This document shows, piece by piece, positions 10,817 to 23,427 of a DNA stretch of 64,000 nucleotides. The translations under genes and the position numbers were made by a program. This stretch comes from Brachionus koreanus (lineage: Eukaryota > Rotifera > Eurotatoria > Ploima > Brachionidae): the NCBI GenBank assembly GCA_016987375.1, contig PJRA01000453.1, positions 527,638 through 591,637 of the forward strand. Direction: 5' to 3'. The notes beneath the pieces are model-generated. The model was not told the origin of the DNA, ran no database searches, and saw nothing but the letters and a program-made list of their open reading frames with translations. Positions within the stretch are counted from its first letter, which is position 1, and every line of letters starts with the position of its first letter.

Positions 10817-12171
10817 ATTATTTACTAATTTGTATAGTTGTATTTAACTTTACAGTATGAACACTTATTTTTCACTATGAATTCTTTAACGAGGACTTTT
10901 TTTAATGTTGCTAAGCTACTCTAAAATTATTCTAAAATAAAATTATAAATTTTAAATAATATGCATATTTTTTTTCTCATTCTGTTCCACTAATAAGCAA
11001 CCAAACAAAAAAAGATAATGCCGGCAAAAAATAAAATACAGGTAAACTATTTTAGCTACTATTTCTGGTTTCTAAATCGATTCAAGCAATTTATTTTATG
11101 TGAAATTATGTTCAAGTTTGTGTTGTTATTGTTTTTATTTTTTTCTTAAAGAAAATAACAATAAGAGGAAAAAAAACAAAATTTTTGGCTAATATATAAG
11201 TTTTTATTGAAAACTTGTTTGAATTGAGTTTTTATTTATGTGAAAAGTTGAATTACTATTTCTATTCTAATACTGAGTGCAACATTGTTTTGTCCAGCTT
11301 TCATTAGTAATGGTATGAAATGACCGCAGTATAAAAATTATTTTTTTTTACACTTTTTTTTTCTTAATTCCCAATAATTTTAGTCTCAAAATTCTGATTT
11401 AAAATAAGATAATTAACTTTTGTTTTTTAAGTTTTAATTTAATTCGTTTCGAAAAGCTTTTGACAATTTAAATTTTTCGAAATTGGACAATTTTTTTTTA
11501 AATACAATTAATGTTTTTTTGTCAGATATGAAAAATAAAATTTTTCAGATATTTTTTGTGTTTCGTCAAATTTTTAATAAAAATGTCAGTTATTCAATAT
11601 AAAAGTCAGATATAAAAAAGTTAAAATTATAATTTTGTCTAAAAAATTTCAGGTATAAAAAATAATCAAATTTTAAAAAAATATGATGTCTGATAAAAAA
11701 AAAGTTTGTACTATTTATTCTAGGCTTTAGTAATTTTTTTGGATTTACCAGTACTCGCAACTTGCCTAATGTTAGACGCCATGACTCTTTAGGAACTTCT
11801 TCGACAAGCTATTCTCATTATATGCTTAGAAATGTAGTGTTTGAACCATTAGGGACATATACAAGTGCTTTGTTTCCAATTATCTTGATAAAGTTGAAAT
11901 ACAGAGTTGTTGAAATGTTGATTTATTTTCGGCCAAAAAAACTACCCTATAATTCATTTTTTATATTTAAAATTTAAGCCAAATTAGCAATTATATTATC
12001 TATAAAAATAAAAAGGAGTCTTTGTCATAAATTACAGTTACAAACTGATTTTAAGTTCCAAAGAAGAATTCACAATTTTAAAAAAAAATTAACAAATTAG
12101 TCATAGTTATCTGGCCCTTTTTTGTTATCTCAAAATCTATCAAATTATCTGATGATAGAGATTTGACAACA
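10817..12171. other. Spacer with one unexplained coding-like patch
   Basis: Mostly AT-rich. At about 11726-11900 on the plus strand base composition rises and a frame reads through without obvious low complexity (contains TSYSHYMLRNVVFEPLG), but I do not recognise it. It could be a decayed mobile-element fragment. The rest shows nothing. Confidence 0.45.
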
Positions 12172-13196
12172 ATGAAAAAATTTCAAAAATTAAGTTTAAG
12201 TAAGTGACTATATCATCATTGTTTTCATTTTTTAATTAAAAAAAGTGAAAAAGTTATCACATTTATTTGTGGACTAGGACTCTTAACTGGAAGAAATAAC
12301 TAAATTAATTTTTTGATAGCAAGAAATTCACAAAGAACCAGAGGATCATTTACTATGGAAGTATTTGAATCAAGAAGAATTGCAAGCAATGGAAAATATG
12401 GAGCTAACACGAGTAGAAAATTTCATGTCAGAAAAATTCAATTTGAAAGAGTATGAAATCGATTTGAAACAAGCTTGCTTTTTGGACTATTATTTGACTC
12501 AATATTGGTGGGCTCGCAAAGAAAAAGGCTTTAATCTAGAACAAACATCATCTTTTTTTTCCATAGCTTACAATCTAATGGAAAATTTAAGCGAAAAAAA
12601 ATTTAATTATATCGATAATTTGGCAGATTTTAAACTAATGCTGTCTGTGCTGAATGAACGTGTTAGACTTTTTTCCGAACAACAACTAAAAGATATGATC
12701 AAACACTTTTCTTTAACATTTTTTCAAAACATAAAGTTGTATTTGTTTGTGATTGAGGAAGAACAAAATGAAATAGCTGTGAGCAGAGATATTGTTGTCG
12801 AGTGTCCGAAATTACCAAGTTTACCTTATCCGCCTCCTCTTGATGAGGCACTACCTATTAATCTTTATGAAAAGTATATTCTTCAAATACCAGATGAGCC
12901 AAACGAAGAAGAAAAGCTTAGAGAAGAACTTGAGAAACCTGACAATATTGTTTTGTCAGACGAAGTAATTGAGCAAATACATGATAAATTTGAAGGACTT
13001 GGTATAGATGAAGCCAAAAAAATTATTTTCGAAGTCACCAATGAGTTGGTAACAGAACTAAAAGTATCAAAGCAAATTTGTTAAAAAAAAATTGTAAAAA
13101 TTAAATTTTTTTTTTTAGGATGAAATGAAAACAAAAATCAAGAATCGTGAAGCAGCACTTCTCAACGAGTTAGCCAAGAGTGCCAAGAAAAAATAA
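12172..13196 (+). CDS. CFAP119: Ciliary protein, CFAP119/CCDC189 (C1a-32)-like
   Basis: Three-exon model: 12172-12199, 12324-13063, 13119-13196 (281 aa). Exon 2 is the well-supported body. Exon 1 uses a perfect GTAAGT donor and keeps phase with the AG at 12322-12323, but is short and tentative. The exon 2 donor could instead be the GT at 13049. The core (DYYLTQYWWARKEKGF, then LEQTSSFFSIAYNLMENL and FFQNIKLYLFV) resembles the family of Chlamydomonas FAP119/C1a-32 and animal CCDC189, a subunit of the C1a projection of the central-pair apparatus in motile cilia. The C-terminus is acidic/lysine-rich. The family call rests on remembered pattern similarity, not an alignment. The gene is tail-to-tail with MFSD8; only 66 bp separate the stop codons. 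Confidence 0.6.
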
Positions 13197-13262
13197 AATT
13201 TTTTTTTTATATTTCTTTTAAAAAAATATATTTTTTTCTCAAAACAATAAATAAAGTTTATT

Positions 13263-15297
13263 TCAATATTTATACGGTTCATATCTTTTATAAGTTACAA
13301 TAATTATGAATATTGCCAGAAACACAATTCCGCTTAAGGAAATAAACGAAACACGTGGTCCATATAAGCCATACAAATAGGACACAACAATAGGCCCAAT
13401 AGCTCTGGACAAGCTTCCAAAACTGGTCAATATTCCCATCATTAGACCTTGGGGTTTCGGACCCAAAAGCTTCGAGTAGATAGCAAACGACATTACATTA
13501 GCTATTGAATATCCAGTCACTAAAAGAGCAAAACCAATTAAAAACTGAAATAATTGAACGATGGGTGTATAAAAACACCAGTCATAATTTAATGGACAGC
13601 CTCTTGGAGGCTCTTCTGAAGTCCGCAAACTAGTTGTTGTGTTCATTGGTACCGATGAAGTTGAATTTTTTTTTCCTGGCTGTATGGCTTAAATTTCAAA
13701 TAAAAACATCTTGGTAGAAAAAAAATAAACCAACTCACTTGGTATTTGTACTGATGGAAAGTCATGTCCCCATGGTAAAAATGCCACTACTGCTACAAAC
13801 AAAAGAATATAGCCAAACAACATTAATGCTTTTTCTTTAAATCTAAATAAAATCATTTATTTCATTTTTTTGTATTTTTTATAAATAAAAGCCAAAAACT
13901 GTGTTCACTTTTTGGTTAAAAATTTGCTCATTAAAACTACCACGACTCCTAATATTCCAAATCCGCCTAAAATCAAACCATTGTAAAGAGTTGCTTCACT
14001 TTTTGACCAAGCATACATGTCTATAGTCAGAGGAGTACTAAGACTATTAAGATAAAAAAAATTTTTTAAAAATTTTTATCAAATTTTCTAAAAACTTACG
14101 TTTCGAAAAAACTGAATATAAAACAGTTTATAAAAAATAAAATTAGTGCTAAAATTATGGCTGTTTGATCTGGCGGGGGCATTTGTCTGAAAGATTCGCT
14201 CAAATCTTTAAGAGTTTTAAATCAAACAAAAGAAAAAATTTAAATTTATTTATTCATACCTGATGAATTAATAGAAACAAATTTATCCATATTTTTACCA
14301 TCAATTACAACATATTCATTAAACTTGAATATTAATAGACATATGAGTAAAAGATAAATAGTTATAGACAAAAACGATGGACTTGTATAAAAATTTAAGT
14401 GAAATCCAGTCACATCAATTAATCCAGGAAACCCAATTGGAACAAGTAATGCCTGCAAAACAGGGCCTCTTCAAATTTTTCTTATCAATAAATATTTTCA
14501 TTTATTCAATTTGATTTACATGATAAATCCAAGGCCTTGACATGCGGATATATTTGCCAAAACAGCAGTTCTTTCTTCCATATTGGTTGCTGATGAGGCA
14601 TACGATCTAATTATAGCCGCAGTTGCTTTCAATATTAATAAATTTTAAGAAAAAATATTTTTTTCAAAAATAAAATTTTACATGCACCGATTCCCATTAT
14701 AAATCTGGCAAAGAGCATCCATGTTTTTGGCTGGCCCAATTTAGCCACATTAATGTCTTGTAAATAAATGTAGAGTAAATTTCCTAGTATAGTGATCACC
14801 ATTGTAATCAAAATTGGAATTTTGTGACATGATATTTTATTGCTCCAGTATCCGAATATTGGAGATGAAATTAGTTGACCAATGCTGAATGAAGAAACAA
14901 TCCATCCGAAAAAAATTGTGTCTGTTGTTTCATCAATCTTTATAAAAAGGCTAATACATACAAAAATAATTATTAAAACTTGTAAAATTTTGTTCTTACT
15001 ATCTGCAAAAATGGCCAAATAGAAGAAATAGTTATGGTAAATGAGACAGCTGAGAGAAACATACAAATATAGCATACTTTGATTGAAAAAAATCTGTCTC
15101 GTTTTTGCTCTTCTGTTTCTTGGGATGGTATGCAAAAGCGAAATCGTTCTTTTCTATTTAATAAATATTTTACAAAACTTTTATCTTTTAAAAAATTATT
15201 TTTGTTTATTTAACCTAATTGTTGGAGATGTGATATATTTGGGAAGTTGCTGATTAACTGAACCATAATTTTTTAAAAGAGGCGAATTTTCGTCCAT
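13263..15297 (-). CDS. MFSD8: Lysosomal MFS transporter MFSD8/CLN7
   Basis: Nine coding exons were reconstructed, all GT-AG and in phase: 15297-15215, 15153-15000, 14937-14682, 14625-14520, 14468-14260, 14205-14100, 14043-13909, 13842-13739, 13687-13263. They give 525 aa; human MFSD8 has 518. Collinear family blocks include SSIWPFLQIIDETTDTIFFGW, SSFSIGQLISSPIFGYWSN, ERTAVLANISACQGLGFI, STPLTIDMYAWSKSEATLYNG, GCPLNYDWCFYTP and LYSKLLGPKPQGLMMG (quoted in pieces). Twelve membrane segments are expected, with an N-terminal acidic di-leucine-type signal (DENSPLL) of the kind used for lysosomal sorting. MFSD8 is mutated in human CLN7 neuronal ceroid lipofuscinosis. All introns are 49-68 bp. Confidence 0.95.
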
Positions 15298-15624
15298 TAT
15301 TACTTGGTTTCAATTAAAAAAAAAATGAATTCCTAATTTTTAAATTAACTTAATTTTAAAGATCATAATTCATGTGATTTTTTAATTTATTTTTAATTCA
15401 TGAGATTTTTTCTAATCTCAAATTGATAAAAACAGGGTTCATTATTCGATCACTTTTTGTAATTTTTGACAGAATTTTAGAAATTTCTTTACTTATGCAA
15501 AATTTAAATGTTGAGCGATAAGATTTAGGTGAGAACATGTCATTTGCATTGCTAAACTATTACAAAAATGAAGATCGACATAAATAATGATCTTTATATA
15601 AAAAAATATATATTTGGCAAAATA

Positions 15625-16123
15625 ATGATATTAAAACATTTTTGTTGGACATTTTTTTTAAGCGTTTCACTTAGCTTATGCTATGGTTTCGAACAAAATT
15701 TGCTTCAAAAAGAAAAAATGCACGTCGAACAGTTCATTAAAACTGTTTATGGATCAAATCGTCAAGCGTACATACTAATTTATTATTTGAAAAAAAAACA
15801 ATTTCATTTTTAAAATTTAGTAATGTATGCTGCAAAATTGATCCCCCAATGATTCCAATTTTTTCCAGCGATGGACATCTTCTCCATTACCAGCAAGCAC
15901 CTTGTCCAGAACAATACAAAACTTGTTGCAAAGGTTTCATAAGCATCCTTGGCTACTGTATAGGTATTTTTATAAAAACAGAAAAAGAATTTATTGTTCA
16001 AATTTGTGTTCTTATAAAGGACTAGAAGAGGCCACTGAAATGCTACCTACTTGGCAGCAGTTGGCCGAATCACAAGGCATTTCGTTATCAGAAGCTATTC
16101 AATTATCAGGATTATTGGGCTGA
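15625..16123 (+). CDS. Small secreted Cys-rich protein, three exons
   Basis: Model: 15625-15767, 15821-15963, 16020-16123, all GT-AG and in phase; an upstream in-frame ATG at 15568 is possible. From 15625 the product is about 129 aa. Residues 1-20 form a clear signal peptide (MILKHFCWTFFLSVSLSLCYG). The middle exon holds two CC pairs in a short span (VCCKIDPP, then CPEQYKTCCKGF) and GYC, with nine residues of proline-rich linker. The C-terminal exon is a short helix-prone segment (EEATEMLPTWQQLAESQGIS). I recognise no family. It lies directly upstream of the secreted AA15 gene, same strand, about 400 bp apart. Confidence 0.6.
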
Positions 16124-16370
16124 ATTTCTAAACTTAATATTTAATAAAATTTTAACAAATAATTGAAAATTCTTAAATTAATCTTAAATTTTAGATTAAT
16201 CTTAGATACATATTATTTTTTTGCTCGATTGAGCAAGGTATAATAACTATTGTTAAAATAAAAAAAAAATTTTTTATAAGCAAAATATTATCTAAAATCT
16301 AAGTGTCAACACAATTGCTTAAATTCAAATCCGTAAAATTGTTTATCAAAAATAAATTAGCTAATAATAT

Positions 16371-16480
16371 CCAATGGGTCTAATGCCAAAATTTCAATAA
16401 ATCTGTTTATTGTATCTAACCAGTCAATCAAATGCCAAATTAAATTATATAACAAAATTTTCCAATGGGTATAAAAACTA
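16371..16480 (+). promoter_or_regulatory. Probable promoter of AA15 gene: TATA box and CCAAT repeats
   Basis: TATAAAAA at 16470-16477 lies about 45-50 bp before the ATG at 16523, fitting a short 5' UTR. The motif CCAATGGGT occurs twice, at 16371-16379 and at 16462-16470, the second directly abutting the TATA box. Confidence 0.5.
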
Positions 16481-16522
16481 AACTTTTTACATTACAAATC
16501 AAATAAAAACAGAGGCTTGAAA

Positions 16523-17940
16523 ATGATAAAAATTGTTTTTTCTATTTTAATTGGAATTATTCTCAACACAGTAGACATTGAATGTCATGGGTTTTTGATT
16601 GATCCTCCAGCTAGGAGTTCTGCTTGGCGCGAAGATCCAAGGTTTCCCAAATATTTTTCTGACAATCAAATGTTTTGTGGTGGATTTGACACCCAATGGA
16701 GGAAAAATAGTAATAAATTCTTATTTATGCTTTTTTCTAGAGCTCAAAATTTTAATTCAAAGAGGGAAGATGTGGTATATGTGGTGAAAATTGGAGTGGG
16801 ACTCGTTTGTTTGAAAAAGGTGGTAAATACTATACCGGTCTAAAAGTCAGAACATATAAAGAAAATGAAGAAATCCAAGTCAAATCTAAAGTTGTTTTCC
16901 TTTAATCTACGAATTTTTTTTCTAAATTTCAAAAAGATAACTGCTAATCACGAAGGCTTTATTGAGTATAGAATTTGCAATGTGGACAACATTAAAGGTG
17001 GAGAAGCGACTCAAAAATGCTTGAATAAAATGCTTCTTAGAGATAAATATGGCCGGGCAAGATTTAGAGTCCTTCCAAATTTTGTTGGAGTAATAACAAC
17101 AAAGCTAGCTTTACCAAAAGGATTTACTTGCAACCACTGTGTCATGCAATGGAGGTATCACACTGCAAATAGCTGGAATAGAGACAGATATTCGGGTAGA
17201 AGTTGCAAAGGATGTGGACCTCAAGAAGAATTTTACGGTACTAAATTAAATTAATGACTCATTTTCTAAATTTATTTTTAGGATGTGCTGATGTTGAAAT
17301 ATTAGAGTCTGGTAAATCAAGTAAAAAATATGAAAGAGAGCAGTCGGATTCAAAGTCCGATAGTCAAGAACAAACAAATGATACTGATTTATTGATTAAT
17401 TTATTAAACGAATTGATTCAATTAAAAAATGAAAAAGATAAAGAAGAAAACAGTGAAAAACAAAAAGTTCAAGATTCAGATGAAGGATTAACTGCGTTTG
17501 TAGATATTCCTCAAGTTAATCAAAAAACAAAGACTATTTCATATTTAGACCAACATTTTGCTAGTGAACAATTTGCAAAAAGAGATTCTTTGACACTTGA
17601 TGGCAATATGGAAATATTCGAAGAATCTAATATTAAAACAGCTGACCCAGTTGCTGAAGACACTAATGCTCTTCTAGATTCTCGATTAGTAGATGAAAAA
17701 GCTAATTCTATTGTATTTCCTGATGAGCCAAGACCAAGCGAGGAATTTTTTAATAGAGGGATTGTCAATTTCGATGAATCTTCACAAGAGATATTAGATA
17801 GAAGAGATGAGGAGCATGTTGGAGTCCCGCTTCAAAATAGAGGAGAAGAAGAAATATCAACAAACAAGAAAATAAAAAAAGATATGTTCTATAATGCATT
17901 GAAAAAAATATTTAGAAACAAAATGGCTGAAATGAATTAA
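16523..17940 (+). CDS. Secreted AA15-type lytic polysaccharide monooxygenase
   Basis: Exons 16523-16709, 16763-16890, 16937-17237, 17282-17940 (424 aa), all in phase; the exon 2 acceptor was chosen because it joins KN to GRCGICGENW in frame. A signal peptide ends at Cys21, exposing His22 as the mature N-terminus (HGFLIDPPARSSAW), and NH at residues 109-110 gives the second His of the copper histidine brace. Other family blocks are FCGGFDTQW, CGICGENWSG, CNHCVMQWRYHTANSW and CGPQEEFYGCADV. AA15 enzymes oxidatively cleave chitin or cellulose in animals. After the catalytic domain (about residue 213) comes an unusual tail of about 210 residues, rich in E, D, S, K and N, with no carbohydrate-binding module. 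The tail could be a disordered linker or secreted-matrix segment. Confidence 0.9.
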
Positions 17941-18913
17941 GAAAAAAAAATAAAATAGTTTTTTCTCAAAGAAATTTTTATTAAATTTAAAAAACATGAT
18001 TATTTATTAATAAAATTAATAGAAAAATTTTTACTTTTTAATTAAAAATTAAATTCAATCAAAAAAAAATTACGAAAAAATTGAGATCTAACCTATTATA
18101 GCAGCATTTAGTACAGTCTTTAACAAATTGTTTGGATATTTTTTTGGACAAATTGGCATTTCTAATTTTTTTTTGGTCTTATTCTTACAAAACACAAATT
18201 ATCTATTTTATATGGGTAAAGAAAATAAACGCTCAAAGAAATTCAATTTATTTATCAAAATCAGAAAATTGAGATTATCAAATAAAAAAAAATTAAATTT
18301 TAAAATAAAATGTTTTCCAGTATTTTTTTGGGTTAATAAGATTAGTTTAGTTAATTTTATTTTTATGAATAAATATAAATGGCACAAATGATGACATACA
18401 CGGTTGTTTCCAGTATATGCATCTGAATTACTTTATATAGATTTTATTTTCAATTTAATTTAATAATTAAATGAATAAAGAAAAAAAAGGTTTTATGTCG
18501 AATCTATTTATTTATTTATTATTTCAATGAACGCCTTTAAGGCGATGTTAAAAAAAAAAAGAAAAATAAAGTAAAGAAGTTTAGAGAAATTAAAGAGAAA
18601 TTTAAGTTTTTGACACAGTTCTATATTGATTAGAATTATTATGAAGGTTTTTGTGTTTGGCCTAGTAAATTTGTAGAGCTCTTGTTTGTCAAAGTCATTT
18701 CCTAGAGCTCGCATACATTTTTGTCGTTGTCTATATTTGTTCTCATTTTATCAATTTAATAAAATTATATTTAAAAAATTTTTATTTTACTTTAGTTTTT
18801 TCACTAAAAAAAATAATTAAAACTTTTGCGTTAGTGTAAGAGACAAGGAATATATTATCGAAAAAATAAATTAATTTTTAAAAAATTTAACTTAATATCT
18901 AGAAAAGAAATAA
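17941..18913. other. Spacer with LINE-type 3' end
   Basis: Apart from the probable LINE 3' end at about 18505-18740, listed separately, this spacer is AT-rich without recognisable genes. The 87-aa frame at 18128-18391 is Phe/Lys/Asn low complexity and is not supported. Confidence 0.5.
18505..18740 (-). mobile_element. Probable non-LTR retrotransposon 3' end
   Basis: On the minus strand a short coding remnant (RALGNDFDKQELYKFTR) is followed by a T-rich stretch, a hairpin CGCCTTAAAGGCG at about 18532-18544 and a terminal (ATAA)n tail at about 18508-18525. A small hairpin just before a short tandem-repeat tail is typical of CR1/L2-like LINE ends. The coding part is too short for a firm family call. 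Confidence 0.4.
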
Positions 18914-18995
18914 GACGAGGTGGCCGAGTGGTTAAGGCGATGGACTGCTAATCCATTGTGTTTTGCACGCGAGGGTTCGAATCCCTTCCTCGTCG
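18914..18995 (+). tRNA. tRNA-Ser(GCT)
   Basis: This 82-nt gene has a perfect 7-bp acceptor stem (GACGAGG with CCTCGTC), A box TGGCCGAGTGG, anticodon GCT in loop CTGCTAA, a long variable arm and B box GGTTCGAATCC, followed by a T run that can terminate pol III. It matches eukaryotic tRNA-Ser(GCT), which reads AGC/AGU. It converges on the tRNA-Leu at 19056-19170. Confidence 0.97.
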
Positions 18996-19055
18996 AATCT
19001 TTTTTTTTTTCATTTATTGATCTAAAAAAAGTCGAGAAAATTGAAAGAAAAAATT

Positions 19056-19170
19056 TGACAGCAGTGGGATTTGAACCCACGCCAGTATACACTGACCAGA
19101 ACACACATTTAAATTCTAAGCTATGTTTCAAACTTGAGTCTGGCGCCTTAGACCACTCGGCCATACTGTC
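19056..19170 (-). tRNA. tRNA-Leu(CAA) with 31-nt intron
   Basis: This 115-nt gene has acceptor stem GACAGTA/TGCTGTC, A box, anticodon CAA, a 31-nt intron one base 3' of the anticodon, a long variable arm and B box GGTTCAAATCC. Introns in tRNA-Leu(CAA) are common in eukaryotes. The 60-bp spacer to the convergent tRNA-Ser holds T runs for both genes. Confidence 0.97.
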
Positions 19171-19598
19171 TTATTGATATTTCAATTGTATAATTCTTTT
19201 TAATTATGTAAAATGGTAAAAATTTTTTTATAACTTGCTGAACTAACAATTAAATATTTTAAATAATTAAATTATGAGTTAAAATTTGAATTTATTTGTG
19301 CTATTAAATTTATTTCATAAATTGGTTAATTTGTCTCTATTATTTTATGAAGATTTAGTAATTCTAAAAATTTTTTTTAGTAAATTATTCGACTAAGAGA
19401 TAAATTAAATAAATTTTTAAAGTGTAAAATATTTTATTAATTTCTCAAAAAAAATTTTTTTTTTCACTATAATAAAGTATGTCTATCTTAAAATTAATTT
19501 TTGTTATGTATATACCGTTTTTTTTTTTAATTTTTTGGTTGTAAAAAAACAATATTTATTAATCAATATGAATAGTTATACAATTAAAATATCATTAA

Positions 19599-19713
19599 GA
19601 CAGTATGGCCGAGTGGTCTAAGGCGCCAGACTCAAGTTTGAAACATAGCTTAGAATTTAAATGTGTGTTCTGGTCAGTGTATACTGGCGTGGGTTCAAAT
19701 CCCACTGCTGTCA
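19599..19713 (+). tRNA. tRNA-Leu(CAA) with 31-nt intron
   Basis: Same sequence as the copy at 19056-19170, in inverted orientation, including an identical intron. It forms the inner gene of the right palindrome arm. Confidence 0.97.
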
Positions 19714-19773
19714 AATTTTTTCTTTCAATTTTCTCGACTTTTTTTAGATCAATAAATGAAAAAAAAAAAGATT

Positions 19774-19855
19774 CGACGAGGAAGGGATTCGAACCCTCGC
19801 GTGCAAAACACAATGGATTAGCAGTCCATCGCCTTAACCACTCGGCCACCTCGTC
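19774..19855 (-). tRNA. tRNA-Ser(GCT)
   Basis: Same sequence as the copy at 18914-18995, on the opposite strand and convergent with the tRNA-Leu at 19599 across a 60-bp spacer. Confidence 0.97.
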
Positions 19856-19906
19856 TTATTTCTTTTCTAGATATTAAGTTAAATTTTTTAAAAATTAATT
19901 TATTTT

Positions 19907-22010
<2,104 letters not shown>

Positions 22011-23090
22011 AAATTCTTACTAAATGTAAAAAATATTTTTTGTCATATGTTTTTTTTTTTTGGAATTTTTTTTGGTTAAATTATCTTTGTATACCAATAT
22101 TCACAATTCAAAACAAACAAACATGATTCTCTTACAAAAAAGGTCTGATTTTAGACAAATTTAAAAAAAAAATTTTTAAACTTTTTTCTTTTTCTCATGA
22201 GGCTTTAAAAAAGTCCATTGTTATAGTTTAATAAAATAAAAATTTAAATAAAATAATTTTTTATTTCTAATGCTTTTTTATGAATGAATTGTAAAAAAAT
22301 TTATACATTAAGACAGTATGATCGAGTGGTTTAAGGCGTTATTTATTTAAGAATTGAAAAAAATATATAATTGAACATTAATTTATTATTATATTATATT
22401 CAATCAAACGATTATCAAATGTTAATTAATTTAATTATATATAAAAATATAATTAAAAAACTTTTTTTAGAATTTTAAAACCGACAAATGAACATTTTTT
22501 GTTATTAGTTATTCACTTTGAAAATATTCAATAAAGATTGTTTCATTCTTTCCATTTCTTCCATTATTTGGAATATTCATTTTTAGAATTTGAAGTGTTC
22601 CGATATCTTCCATCCTTTCGCGTGGTCAATCCTTATCTTCCGCTAATGTTATTTTTTAATAAAAACATTTTTTCATATGACAAGTCAACGAGTAGCAAAA
22701 TACAATAGCGACAGATATACTGATGAAAAAAGAAATAAGCACCGAAAAAATAAAGATCTAAACAGTCGAGAAGAAAAAAGACCCCTATTGTTTCTTTAGA
22801 AATTTTTTTTCCTAGTTTTGTTTTCATATGTTCCAAAAATTACTCCTGTCATACAATTAGTGTTGATTTTTTAAAATTATAATATTAAAAAAATTTAATT
22901 AATGTATGTTTTCATGTGATTCCAAAACAAATAATGCTCATTTAGATATAACATTTAATAGCACAAATAAATTCAAATTTTAACTCATAATTTAATTATT
23001 TAAAATATTTAATTGTTAGTTCAGCAAGTTATAAAAAATTTTTACCATTTTACATAATTAAAAAGAATTATACAATTGAAATATCAATAA
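22011..23090. other. Spacer with tRNA-Leu fragment and duplicated flank
   Basis: AT-rich. It contains a 5' tRNA-Leu fragment at 22312-22340. From about 22949 it is the inverted copy of the flank of the first tRNA pair (19171-19308). No coding frame was supported. Confidence 0.6.
22312..22340 (+). pseudogene. Truncated tRNA-Leu 5' fragment
   Basis: 29 nt match the first 27-29 nt of the tRNA-Leu genes (GACAGTATG, then CGAGTGGTTTAAGGCG) with three substitutions, including one in the D stem. The rest of the gene is absent. Confidence 0.75.
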
Positions 23091-23205
23091 GACAGTATGG
23101 CCGAGTGGTCTAAGGCGCCAGACTCAAGTTTGAAACATAGCTTAGAATTTAAATGTGTGTTCTGGTCAGTGTATACTGGCGTGGGTTCAAATCCCACTGC
23201 TGTCA
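23091..23205 (+). tRNA. tRNA-Leu(CAA) with 31-nt intron
   Basis: A full-length copy identical in mature sequence and intron to that at 19599. It is convergent with the tRNA-Ser at 23265. Confidence 0.97.
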
Positions 23206-23264
23206 AATTTTTTCTTTCAATTTTCTCGACTTTTTTTAGATCAATAAATGAAAAAAAAAAGATT

Positions 23265-23346
23265 CGACGAGGAAGGGATTCGAACCCTCGCGTGCAAAAC
23301 ACAATGGATTAGCAGTCCATCGCCTTAACCACTCGGCCACCTCGTC
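23265..23346 (-). tRNA. tRNA-Ser(GCT)
   Basis: Full-length 82-nt copy with anticodon GCT, in the same convergent arrangement and with the same spacer type (59 bp) as the other pairs. Confidence 0.97.
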
Positions 23347-23427
23347 TCTTACACTAACGCATAAATTTTAATTATTTATTTTAGTAGTAAGTTGAATTGC
23401 AACTTGGAAAAATACCCGAGCAGAGTT

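Larger units (their letters stand above)
18862..19906. repeat. Large inverted duplication of a Ser/Leu tRNA pair
   Basis: The arms about 18862-19197 and 19573-19906 are inverted copies of each other, near-identical across two tRNA genes, their 60-bp spacer and both flanks. The central spacer is about 375 bp of AT-rich sequence. The match fades at about 18862 and 19906, where flanks become unrelated. Confidence 0.85.
22949..23392. repeat. Inverted duplicate of the first tRNA pair and flanks
   Basis: This block is the reverse complement of about 18799-19308, including about 100 bp of flank beyond tRNA-Leu and about 45 bp beyond tRNA-Ser. Relative to it, about 60 bp between 18848 and 18913 is absent here; the junction lies in a short shared GAC. 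Confidence 0.8.

Noticed and set aside
12320..12323. AG at 12318-12319 as acceptor for the CFAP119-like exon 2
   Set aside because: No upstream donor gives the right phase for it; the AG at 12322-12323 keeps frame with the GTAAGT donor at 12200.
14635..15135. A 166-aa frame taken as a separate protein starting MHTIPRN
   Set aside because: Its first half is an out-of-frame reading of MFSD8 exon 2 and intron 2; only the part after 14937 is real coding sequence.
18128..18391. 87-aa plus-strand frame
   Set aside because: Composed almost only of Phe, Lys, Asn, Leu and Ile codons expected from AT-rich sequence; no start context, splice or family support.
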